In this document: positions 45,871 to 56,305 of the stretch, one piece after another
Position numbering within the stretch: position 1 is the stretch's first letter
How the letters are laid out: the number at the start of each line of letters is the position of its first letter
Source of the DNA: Chytriomyces cf. hyalinus JEL632
Lineage: Eukaryota; Chytridiomycota; Chytridiomycetes; Chytridiales; Chytriomycetaceae
Direction: 5' to 3'
DNA length: 63,958 nt
NCBI GenBank assembly: GCA_025435555.1
Contig: JAIWWG010000143.1
Location: forward strand, 1-63,958
The notes under the pieces: model-generated
What the model saw: only the letters and a program-made list of their open reading frames with translations
Told to the model about the DNA's origin: nothing
Database searches by the model: none
Made by a program: the position numbers and the translations under genes

Positions 45871-48082
45871 TTATTTTTTCCGCGAAATCAACCCCTTCAT
45901 CATATCAAAACTGTTTCCATCCGGCTGCAACAAATAAACTTCACGATCCTCCACACCCTCCGCCTTCAACATCCCACTTTCATCCAACCCCACGATCCGC
46001 GCAGATACCTTCTGATCTTGCAGGTACACGTACTGATCCGTGTGTAACCAGGCGTCATGGTATTTTGCGATAAATGGGGCAAACGCGTATAATGGTTGTG
46101 CGGCAAACACGCGGTACATGCTTTCGAATGTGGATAGGGTTCGGGCGAGAACGCGTTCACGTGTGAGAGGTGCGAGTTTCGTGTTGTTGGTTTCGCTGTT
46201 GTGTTGGGCGATTAGTTCGTTCAGGGAGGTTGTTGGAAGGTTGTTGGCAACGTTGAGACCGCATCCTGGTTTTTGTTTTCAACAAGTTGTTTGGGTGTGT
46301 GAGGAATTTGCGCAGAGTTTCTGTTACCAAAAAGATTTTTTTTGTACCAATGACGATGGAAAAGACTCCATTCATGTAACTCGAATTGACAAGAATGCCT
46401 CCAATCTTTTTCAAGACTCTCGTACGCGTCTCAGGATCCCGCGAATAACAGTAAATGTCATTTGGCCACTTCAAATGAACCGCCAGTGCCGAATACCCGC
46501 CCTCCATGGAACGAATGGCTTCAACTACAGCCAGGCCAAACAGGTACTGCAAGAAAATGGCACTTCTTCCTTCCTTGTGTTGCATGGCAAGAGAAAACAT
46601 GAGACATCCTTCTTGACTGACCCAAGAATTTCCGCCTCTGCCGCGGCCGCTGAATTGTTTTGATGCGACACAGACGATTCCGTTTGGAAGTGCGGAAGAG
46701 AAGCGGTAATTTTTTTCAAGGATTGTTTGTGTGGATGAAACGGATTCTGAGGAGAGAATTTGGCTGCCAAATTGAAGAGGGGTGGTTGTGGATAACCCTG
46801 ATCGGTCCATTTTCAGATGATTAAAGTACGACTGGACATTGAATTTTGATGGCGCAGTGCTGGTTTGCAAGGTTTCGCCATTGCTCGAATACAAAACAGG
46901 TAAAAATGCGTCGTCTTCGGATGGAATGGCGGTGTACTCCGACGCAGAAGAATTGCATTTGACGAATTTGAAATTTGTGACAGAATCTTTAAGCATGACC
47001 ACGTTTTCTGATTCGACTTGGCCGTGTTCGTGCAACAGGTTCGAAAGCCAGTCAGTGCCGCTGGCTGAGTCAGCAATGTTTGACAGGATGAGGGGTTCGG
47101 ACACGTCCTTCTCATGCCTGAACGCCTCAATGGGAATCTCTGGGCGCAAACCAAGCCGTTGCAGTAGAGTAATTAGCAGCACCTTTTGATGCTTGTCCCA
47201 TTCAGAAAGGTCGGGTAAATTGGCCGTGTTGTCATGTTCGAGATGAGGTCCCATGAGAATCACTTTTCCCTTTCCAAACGAGCTTTGAACGATGGCTGGT
47301 TTTCCTTTTGCATTCTCGGTTACGAGGTTAGAATCGTAGGTTGCGAGCACCTCGACTTGGGAGCCTGAGACAATGTCAAAGTATGGAGCCCCGTTGCAGT
47401 ACACGTTCATGCGATAGGGTGGAGTTGCGGCGTCTGGATGCATGAGACCGAGGCGGGCTGCATCTACGATGATGGAGATTGATCGTGCGCCGTCCTCACT
47501 GTCATATACGAAACCAGGTGCGGCGCTGCCACGGGCGACGGCAGATACGAGTGCGAGCTTTCTGTCGCCGATAACTTCGAGCGGTGTCCCTGTCTCGAAC
47601 TCGACGCGTTTGGTTGCAAAGTAAGCGCCTTGTTTGGATTGGAGAAAAGAACTGGAGTCAGCAAAAGGAGAAGAAGAATGAGTCGCAATGAATGACTCAC
47701 CCGCGCATATTCCCAAATAAGATCCACCGCCTCGCACAAAGTCCTGAATCGCCGTCACTCCAAATCCAGCCAACGACTGGACTGAAAGTGTGAGCACGAG
47801 TCCACAAAAATACAGGCCGAACCTCACCTCAACGTATGGCAGGTCTCTCCCACCGGGAACGACAAGCAAAGCTGTTGTCGACTGCCATGCTCTGTCTGCG
47901 TGGTTGATGACTTCGGGTCCGCTGTTTTTTGACTTGTAAGTTGAACAGGCCGCATGCGTGAGGGTAAGTACTAACATTGCCAGCACATCGCAGCGTCCCT
48001 TTAGAAGAGACTTTAGAACAGTCAAGGTGCGCTCTGTTGACGTTCGGGCAGTTCCAGGTCCGCTGTACACCAAAATATTCAT
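45871..48082 (-). CDS. BPL1: Biotin-[acetyl-CoA-carboxylase] ligase
   Basis: Four exons (48082-47828, 47776-47701, 47628-46348, 46265-45871) encode 668 residues, close to yeast Bpl1 (690). The N-terminal part is the glutamine-amidotransferase-like domain of eukaryotic ligases: VYSGPGTA, LLVVPGGRDLPYVE and GICAGAYFATKRVEF. The catalytic part has GRGRGGNSWVSQEG, KWPNDIYCY, KKIGGILVNSSY and GCGLNVANNLP, followed by the small C-terminal domain. It attaches biotin to carboxylases through biotinyl-AMP. The first exon may hide a further short intron near LVLTLTHAACSTYK; the frame stays open either way. Confidence 0.94.
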
Positions 48083-49433
48083 TTATTTTAAATTTTATGG
48101 ATGATACATTTTGGTCATGACTGCGCAAGCGCCGCTTCATGCAACGTGCTGGCGCGGTCAGAAGAAAAGGATGGGGGAAAGCTTCTGGCGCCATTGTATT
48201 TCCTGTACTGTTTTGCTGCCCTAATGGATACTTTTTCATTAGGCCGGATGGCATGAGTTAAATGGCAGAAGCTGCAAACATTCGATTGCGAAAAGCAACA
48301 CAGGTGCCTCGAACGCCAAGAGACACGCAGAAAATCTTTCAATAAGTTTGCGAAACCTGTTGGATGCGCGCGATAAAGAATTGGACGGATTTTAAGACGG
48401 GAAACTGGGAACGAGGGGTGAAGAACAACTCCAACTGGCGCAATACTGGCAACGATAATATCAGCATTAGTGAGGAAGCAGCACGTTGATTCCAGCCTAC
48501 CGATGTGCACGGAAAGCAGTGGCAGCCAGACGAGGCGTTTTCGCAGTTGCTACCTACAACTTCGTGTTTCGTAATCACAATAATTTCAGCGAAGAATGCG
48601 TCAACTTCATGCCCACCTTTCATCCAGTGAATCCCTGTTTCCGCCAGATTGGTGACCACATCCAATGCCCAGAGACTCTTCAAAGGTGTTTGATGGTGTA
48701 TCACTTGTCTTGCCTGCACGAACGCCATCTGAGGTGCCGTGCATGTTCAAGACAGCGCCGGGCTTTCATCAGCTGTGGACGTGACTATTACTGGAACAAT
48801 TTTCTTGGAGAGAGTCATTTAGTCCGTGCTAATGAATGTGTGGATCGGTTTCTTGAATGTGCACCCACCCCGCATACAACCCCCGCATGGAACCCCCGCA
48901 CCATATTTTTTTCAGCATATTCTCGCGTTTATTTTTACCCCCGCATCGTGAAGAGAGAAATTTGCATCGGTGACTGACAATTCGGGCCCCGCATTCACAT
49001 TGTCACCCCCACAAAAAAAAAAAATTTGACAATTTTTTTTTTAAATGGCCGGCAAGATGGGGGCCAACCCCGCCTGGCTTTGTTTTGATTCCAATTAAGA
49101 CGACTCTGGAGCTAGTGGAACGTACGCATTGCTTCCAATGTGCCGTCTGTCGATGGGAGGACCTGCATGGTCCCATTTGGCTGGGACGACCTCCGATTCT
49201 TGCCGCACACACACCGACAATTTCTCCGTTTAAAAAAGTGAGCGACGCAAAAAGAAACATCTGACAAAACAAGGCTGTTCGTGGACACTACCCTCGCTTT
49301 CTTGTTAATGACCGCTTGAAGCTAACGACGGTTTCTTCACTCTCTTATCAACAGCCATAAGGTCAGTCTGAGAACGCCGGCTTTTTCAAGTAAAATATTC
49401 CCTCCAAGTTAACTACTGTATCGACAGATTCAA
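48083..49433. other. 1.35-kb region with no recognised gene
   Basis: Reading frames on both strands at 48339-48977 have no recognisable domain and overlap one another. Near 48860-48950 there are several CCCCCGCA units, and near 49008-49045 an A-tract/T-tract inverted repeat around TTTGACAATTT. Nothing here is called as a gene. Confidence 0.4.
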
Positions 49434-50922
49434 ATGCTCTTGCTCCAAATCTTTGCAAGGGCGATCATCTGCGTCTGTGTGACCTCCGCTTTTCCGTCCA
49501 ATGTATGAATATGAATATTCTTTCGATACCCTGACTTAAGTGCGCGTTTTGTCACACAACAGAACAAGAAGCCCGGTCAGAACACATCAACGGTAGGCGC
49601 CGCAACAATTGATGATTGCGTTCTGACATTTTATTCCTACCATCGCCACTCTCCAAAACCATCCGCGATTACAAACTAGGTTTGACTTGTTTTTGTCGTC
49701 AACGAGATGGAAGATTAGCGAATATGATATTGATGCTCGAAACCTACCCCATCCATAGATCTCATTCTCTCCCAAAGTGATTTTGAAAGAACAGACTGGC
49801 CCTATGCAAGCCAAGGTATTTGCCGTCAAATCTCTCTCAGATATCGCGTTCATTAATTCCATCCTGTAATGCCCGTGTAGACTGCACCTTCCATTGCCAT
49901 TCTTCTGGACATTGTTGCACCTCCCGTTGCAGACGACGCTGTCACTCTGTGCGACAATTGGTCATCCTCTTCGAAGCCTCGACTGTGTCAATCTGGCTTC
50001 GTCTGTGTGAAGACAGCGCCAGATAATTCAATGGGAACTTGTCAACTTCCCAAAATTCCTAGTCGCATTAAAAGCTTCCCCCGCGTCTCCTGTGGTCCAA
50101 CGACCTGTGCCACGGGTTTTTTTTTGCGTCGATAGTGACAATCCCACTCTTTCCGGAACTTGTCAAGTTGTCTCTGGCTTGACACGTTCTGTTGAGGTCG
50201 TAAAACAGGAAGGGTGGGTAGCTGACAATCACAATGCGACCAACCCTTTAAAGAATATTCAGTTATTGGATGCAAGTGGTAAGAGTGCTATGGCCGCAAG
50301 GGACATCACGGCAGCCGGAACGGAAACTGCGGAAACTCCTTCAATTGGCGGGGCCAATTTAGTTGGCACAGAGTCCGTTGGGACTGAATCTGTTGTGCCA
50401 ACTTCTGCGATCTCCTCCAATGCGACTCAGCAAACTTCTACAGCTGCGTCTTTATTGACATTGCAGACGACTTCAACTGTCAGTGGGGTTTTTGGAGAGA
50501 GCGCACCACCTGTGCTTGTCCCAACCACCACGGTCACCTCAGGTACGCATTTCTATATACATTTTTCGCTGTTTTCGCAAACGATTCTGACAATTTTTAC
50601 AGTGTTTAGAGAAGTTGCACCACCAACAGATGCCGGTGTAGGACAAGCAGAGACAGAGACTGTCAGCAAAGAAGTTGGAACAGAAACTGCAGAGATTATT
50701 ACAAACGTAGTCCTTGGCGCCGCAATTGGTGCTTTATACTCTGCTACGCCATCCAGCGAGTCAACAACCTCGCAAAGTACATCGAGTGTGTTTGTGGACG
50801 TTGCAGGCCAAGATCTCGCGTCTGTGGGTCCTTCGTTGACTATTTCGTCTGTAGCCAAGCCCGTGTTGGATGTGTGGGTGTTGGCTGTGTTGGATTTGTC
50901 GGTGGCAATCATTTTTGTGTGA
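49434..50922 (+). CDS. Secreted Cys-rich, possibly GPI-anchored protein, frameshifted
   Basis: Exons I can support are 49434-49502, 49563-49592, 49795-49815, 49881-50542 and 50603-50922. Exon 1 encodes a signal peptide (MLLLQIFARAIICVCVTSAF). A Cys-rich region follows with two repeats of the type C-x-GF-x-C-V and ending GTCQ: CQSGFVCVKTAPDNSMGTCQ, then a second unit interrupted at 50117-50125 by nine T. The frame closes there, but the next frame continues the same repeat exactly, so one T is extra. A Ser/Thr-rich stalk and a hydrophobic C-terminus (VWVLAVLDLSVAIIFV) suggest a surface-anchored protein. Whether the extra T is a real mutation or a base-calling error is open. Confidence 0.55.
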
Positions 50923-52375
50923 CAAGTTTTTTGGCATTTTTTTTTTTTGTCAGCACCTCTCGCCCTCAAAAGTGAAATAAACAGGAAAAATGCATTGGAC
51001 GCGCAAGTTGGTCTTTTTTTGAATCCTAAAGACGGGCAAGTTGCAGGCTTTTCTGATATTAGATTATAGTGATGGGGCTTCGGCTGGTTTTAACGCTGGG
51101 CGGCCAAGTCTTTATGAGCAAACGCGTCAAAAAACGAAATTGCCCAGCTAATACGCGACAGTTCAAATTTCCCTTCAACACTTGATGAGGGAATATCGAC
51201 TCCGGTTGCAGAGGCTGGAATAAATTGGGCAGCTCATGTAACTCGAAAACATCGTCAAGTCACCCGAATGACGAGAGTACACACTGGTACGTTGGTGCGT
51301 TTGTACGCTATGTTGGTGTGCTTTATTGAAATTGCTTCAACTGACAGCGCGTGCACCGCCAAAGGAACGTTCCGCCACGTTTTCAACATTTAAATAAAAA
51401 AACAAAAAACAAAAAAAAGGAGTTTTGCCAACTTCAGACCGATACAAAATAAACATGAAACATTCATATTTACACGCTTCAAAACCTGAAATAAAATCAA
51501 CAAAGACTAAATCATTGAAATCGTGTCCACCAAATTGGGCAATCTCCTTGCAAAGGAACTGGCAGCAGTGTTGGTTGAGTCGCGCACGACCAGGTTCCTA
51601 ACATTAAAGTCAATCTCAAGCGCGGGTGAGTCCGCGTTCTGATATGGAGAAGACAGCAAATCAGAGAATTCACATAACTGTTTCGCGTCCAGACAAAATC
51701 CGCAAGAATGGACAGTTGGCCCATTGAAGAGGTGCAACTGCTGAATACTCAGCGATTTGACGACCGGTCCATTCAAGGAGTGCGGCCGCCAAACTCCATT
51801 CAAAACCTAAAACCTCACAGAATGGACAGTGGGCCCATTGAAGGGGAGCGACTGCTGAATACTCAGAGATTTGGTGACGGGTCCATTCAAGGAGAGCGGC
51901 CACCAAACTCCATTCAGTGAGCGGATCCGATTCGGCCAGAGGTTCGCATTTCTGGGGTGCAAGATGAACTATCGGGGCTCGTACGTGTTGCATATGTTTC
52001 GCGTGTTCATCGAATTTAGTTGGAGAGGGGACAACAAATAACAGAATTCACATACCTGTTTGACGACTAGACAAAATCCGGAAGAATGGACCGTGGGACA
52101 CTAAATGTGAGCGACTGCTGAATATTCAGCTATTTGATGGCGGGTCCATTGAAGGAGAGCGGCCACCAAACTCCATTCATAACCTCACAGAATGGACAGT
52201 GGGACACCAAAGGTGAGCGACTGCTGACTACTTCAGCGATTTGGTGACGGGTCCATTGAAGGAGAGCGGTCACCAAACTCCATTCAGTGAGCGGGATCAT
52301 AACGCGCAGCTCGGCAGACTTGGCTGGTTCACTTATTTTGAAATTTTTTGTACCATAAAAACGCGCGGCTGTTAA
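50923..52375. other. Repeat-rich intergenic region
   Basis: No gene is seen up to ~51650. From there to ~52290 there is a tandem/dispersed repeat array (see 51708-52289). Short frames across the array do not resemble known proteins. Confidence 0.5.
51708..52289. repeat. Four copies of a ~97-bp repeat
   Basis: Approximate copies lie at 51708-51803, 51821-51919, 52084-52180 and 52191-52289. Each contains ACTGCTGAATA or a close variant, GATTTG, GGTCCATT-AAGGAG-GCGG and CCAAACTCCATTCA. The first and third copies are also preceded by the same leader (GACAAAATCCG and AGAATGGAC), so a two-unit block of ~375 bp was duplicated as a whole. Confidence 0.8.
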
Positions 52376-54630
52376 ATGAACGAATACTTCAGCACAGCAG
52401 TCATTCCCTCATTCGCTGGAGCATTGAAGGCAGAGCTGAATGCCTCAACCAAGAGCGCTGTCGAGTACTACTTATCGAAGGATAAGCCTATTTGGGTCCG
52501 CACAATCAAGGCAGCCGCTGGTCGTCAAAATGTTGACTTGTTCAAGGTATCATCGCGTTGCTTCATTCCTTCTTGATTGCTGCTCACAATTCGAATTAGG
52601 ATTGCGCCTCAGAAACAGCGCTGACTGAAGTGGCCTTCAGAGATGTGGAAATGATTCTGGCAATTCAAACAGGCGGCCAAAAGGCGGTCATCGAAGGTGT
52701 CAAAATGCCAATGGACGTGCTGATGAACAAGAGACCTTTGATTGATTCGCAAGGTTGGTTCGTTTCCCAAATTCAACAAAAACGCTGAACAACAACAAAT
52801 AATTCAAACAGATCTTCTGGCACCACCTGCGCGGAAAACGCGCGTGTCTTGTTCAACTCCCGACCCAGAAGCATGCAAACAGGTGAATCACATCATCTTT
52901 ATAAATGTTTAGGCCTAATGTTTTGAAAACAGACTGAAGACGATATTCAAGAATCTTTGTACGAGATTCCGTGGGATTTTATGAGCGCTCCGCCTTCCTG
53001 GTTTGACCCAGCAAAGTCAGCGTTCTTGACTGTTTTTGACCGGCGCGATATGTCAAAGTAAGTTGTTGATGACTGCATATTGATACCTCAAATTGGATAT
53101 TAAATGATATCCAGCCCTCTATATTGGAGAATCATAGACTTGTCATTTCCCGGCACACTTGAATTATTCTCATTTTCTGACATCCAAGTGTTGAACAAAA
53201 CGTTTGCTACGTCATTGGAAAGTCTCGACAATCTCAGCACAGACCTTGAAGCTGTTTTGTGCGGACTTTCTCTGGTATGTATCGTTGCTCTTCGATTCTT
53301 GTTGCTTTGTGTTGATTGTAATTTTTTTTTAGCTTTCGTCACCTCAACTGGTAATTATATGCAAACGCATACAGATGGGAGGACCACTTGCGGGATTGGA
53401 GGCTCTTCATCAGCTTCTGGGAGACAATGGCGACGGAGAATCTGACCATGATGAAGCCGAAGTGTTCTTCGAATCTGCCGAAACTGCAGGCAGCGATGAT
53501 GCAATCAAAATCTTGGAGATACTGCAGAGCATTATCGTATCTGTCGATATATCCAAGGAAAAGTTTGGAAGAATGACTGAGGACATAGTTTATTGTATGA
53601 ACCTGTTCAAATCGTCGTAAGTGTCGAATTCAAAGTGAAGGCCAATCTGATTTCATGATCACAGATACGAAATGATAGCCGTGGGAGTTCCAAATAGGTT
53701 CAACACTGAACGCGATGTGGATGTTTGGTTCCTGTTCGCCATGTTCAAATGTTTCAGCCAAGTTGCGGCAATCCACTAGTATGAGTAATTTTTTATGGAG
53801 TATTTTCACCATCTGATCATAATGATTCCAATTATTTCTCAGTGGTGAGCCTGTCTCCAGAGCGTCACGGGACCGCCGCCAAATCGCATCAGTTACCTCT
53901 GAAGGATATCACCTTGACTATATGTTCACGGTTGGCATCTCTGAACTCAGTTCATTTCACGTGTGTTATTTCCTAAGTACTGACAATATTGTTTTATAGT
54001 CAATGCACAACACTTCACAGCAAGGATTTGGCCATGAGTTTTCCGGTGTAGAACGAGTGGGTTCAAAACAGAACCCGGGGAACAAACTTCAAACGGACTC
54101 TTTAAAATTGGCAAAAACTCTGCGTGGTAAGTGCATGATTCTCTAAAAACACTGTTCTTCCTGACAAGAACCATAGATATGCATGTCAAACTGCGCCGTG
54201 ACATTGAAGCTGCCTGTGGAGGGTTCATGCCGAAGGAAGCCGCCAATTCCATGCAAGTCCTTCGAATGGGTGGGTTTCGGACAACCGGATTCACCGTTCA
54301 AACTTCGGTGCTGATATATGCTGGAGGAGGATTTTTCATCCGCAAAGTTGTGAACGACTTTGCAGTGCCGACGCATGAGCGCGATATTGGCAAGAATGTC
54401 GTCATTATCAAAGAGATGATGAAAATGAAGGTAGTTTTTGGTATTCAATGACATTCTCAGTGTTCAATAACACTCTTTATCGACAGAAAATTCTGAGCTT
54501 GACTGTCAAAAACTTTGAAAGCATTAAGCGCCGAAGCGTGGCCTCGAATGTGATTGGATCAATCCGGCACAACTACAAGAAGGAGGCCGCAACGCCCGAT
54601 AAACGAGGGAAGAAGAACGATGTGAAGTAA
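52376..54630 (+). CDS. Hypothetical protein with possible PD-(D/E)XK / Crinkler-like C-terminus
   Basis: Eleven exons (52376-52546, 52600-52753, 52812-52882, 52933-53057, 53115-53274, 53375-53616, 53665-53778, 53843-53960, 54000-54126, 54177-54430, 54487-54630) encode 559 residues. The first half is unrecognised. The second half has the order seen in restriction-endonuclease-like domains of fungal Crinkler-type proteins: an Asp in YHLDYMFTVG, then GHEFSGVE, a helix with DSLKLAKTLRDMH, then MQVLRMGGFRTTGF and a strand ending LIYAGGGFFI. If correct, the Asp/Glu residues would bind metal, but the usual E-x-K lysine reads Ser-Gly. No signal peptide is present. Fold assignment is from memory of the family pattern and moderate at best. 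Confidence 0.7.
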
Positions 54631-55205
54631 TCTTGAGCATGGAAAGAATGTCAAATACCCCTATTATTTTATTTCTTATGTACATTGGAAGGTGGAGCTT
54701 CAACGGCGGGAATGTGTTTTGCTTATAATTCTTCCCAAATACACACTGACTGGTTTAGCGGAACTTTGATTAGGCATTGCCCCTATACGTGGATCCTTGC
54801 AGGATCGATCGGAGAACTTGACTTCAGGCCGGCAAGGCAGCCCAGGCAATAGACCCAAGCGCGATTACCGCTCCGGAGGACACCTAGCGCGATTACCACA
54901 GGGACCCGTCGTCCGTGAGATGCCCAGTACTTCTTCATTTCGTCAAATGCGGACCTATCTACCTCCGGACGCTGGAGTGCATGTTCGGCCCGAATGACTT
55001 GGCGGCAATGCCTGAGACATTGCGTCAAATGGAGCGAGACTGCATTCAACACAGAAATAAATACAAACTAACACCAAGTCAGCGCTGCCCATTCTGAGCA
55101 TTGCGATACAGAAACCGTCAGATTGTCCAGTTCCACGAGTGTCAAATACTGAGTTGCCTGTCATGAGCTGCAGTTACATGCTCGCAAACCTGCAAGTGCT
55201 CACGC
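54631..55205. other. Intergenic, possible remnant of a Cys-rich frame
   Basis: A short plus-strand frame (about 54915-55097) reads LHFVKCGPIYLRTLECMFGP and stops; a minus-strand frame overlaps it. Neither resembles a known family. It may be a remnant connected with the broken F-box gene that follows. Confidence 0.35.
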
Positions 55206-56235
55206 ATGTACAACCAGCGAACCGCATCCCTCCACCGCCATGTCCTGGACGAAATCAACTTTTACCGCAAACTGCTTCAAATGAGCGAACTGCCACGTAG
55301 CGAAGCCTTCTCGGAGTTCCAGTCGAACGACCAGGTGTCTCACACATCCACCCACCTCTCTCTCACACCCGCCGCATCAGCAACGACTAAGCTGGAATCT
55401 ATGCCCAATGAAATCTTGGATCGAATTGCTGCGCTTATGGACGACAAGACGATTTGGCAGCCAAGCCATGCGATCCGTTACTACAAATACATATCCACTG
55501 CCATGTTTGGCGTCATGCAGCTGGATGAAAAGGGTCTCCGTCGCCCCAGTGGTCTATGGCCGGCGTTAAAATGGCACAATATTGGGATTCGAACTCCGCG
55601 ACCACGAAAGGATGGTGAACCAATAAGTTTGTTCCCGCTTTCTCACCTCCACGCTGTTGGAACGTATTCGCGAATTCTTTCGAAGCATGGCGGGTATGCG
55701 GAGGTTCAAACGTGGGAGGGTATGGAAACTGTGGTTGGCGCTCTACCTGAGATGCTTGAACTGACTGACGGTTTCATGGATTGATATGAGGCGGCTGGCA
55801 AAACATTTGGCCTTGATTTCGAAATCCAAGAAAGGAATTTCTACGCTGTGTTATTTCCGGGAGCGTCACGAGGATGATGCAAGTTTCTTGGAAGTGATTA
55901 CAAAACTGTTGGGAACGATTCGTATCAACGTACTTGTTGCCTCGACTACAATACCGCCTGAATTTCAGAGAGTAGTTCATATCATCCCAAAGCTTTCTGT
56001 GCTGGAACTTTTCATCCCGGAGGACTGGACTGGGATCATGCTTGCACAATGCCGAGATTTGATCGAGATTCGGTTTCTGCGGCCGTTTCAAACTGATGCG
56101 CAAGTGGATCGGTTCATGGAAAACTTGAAAGGATCGCGGGTGCGGAAATTGGGTATTAGTAAACCACCTAATGATGGGTCAAGGAGGCCGTATGAACAAG
56201 TGGATGGTTTCAGTTCAGTAAAGCACTTTTTTTAA
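55206..56235 (+). pseudogene. F-box-like gene broken by a 4-bp tandem duplication
   Basis: The first frame (55206-55784) contains an F-box-like segment LESMPNEILDRIAALMDD and ends shortly after LPEMLEL. The second frame (to 56235) continues with leucine-rich-like sequence (RVVHIIPKLSVLELFIP, CRDLIEIRFLRPF). At 55761-55768 the DNA reads CTGACTGA. With a single CTGA the two frames fuse without a gap into a typical beta-strand/helix pattern. It is therefore one F-box plus LRR-like gene of about 340 codons with a 4-nt duplication. F-box proteins act as SCF ubiquitin-ligase adaptors; this copy is probably inactive unless the duplication is an error. The 5' end may lie upstream. Confidence 0.6.
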
Positions 56236-56305
56236 TCTTTATTGAACACCGAAAGCAGAATAAATTAAGTGTCCGACTCGGACAAAAACAAACGACTTTC
56301 TTGAT

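Noticed and set aside
48860-48955. CRISPR-like or structured tandem repeat (CCCCCGCA units)
   Set aside because: Units are short and irregular; eukaryotic context; ordinary low-complexity DNA.
48339-48977. Overlapping long frames on both strands upstream of BPL1
   Set aside because: Neither strand shows a family motif or codon pattern; each is at least partly the shadow of the other.
51507-51993. Protein-coding frames over the ~97-bp repeats
   Set aside because: The frames are short, exist on both strands, and simply reflect the repeated DNA.
54783-55052. Minus-strand frame upstream of the F-box gene
   Set aside because: No domain and no homologous pattern seen; overlaps another frame on the plus strand.
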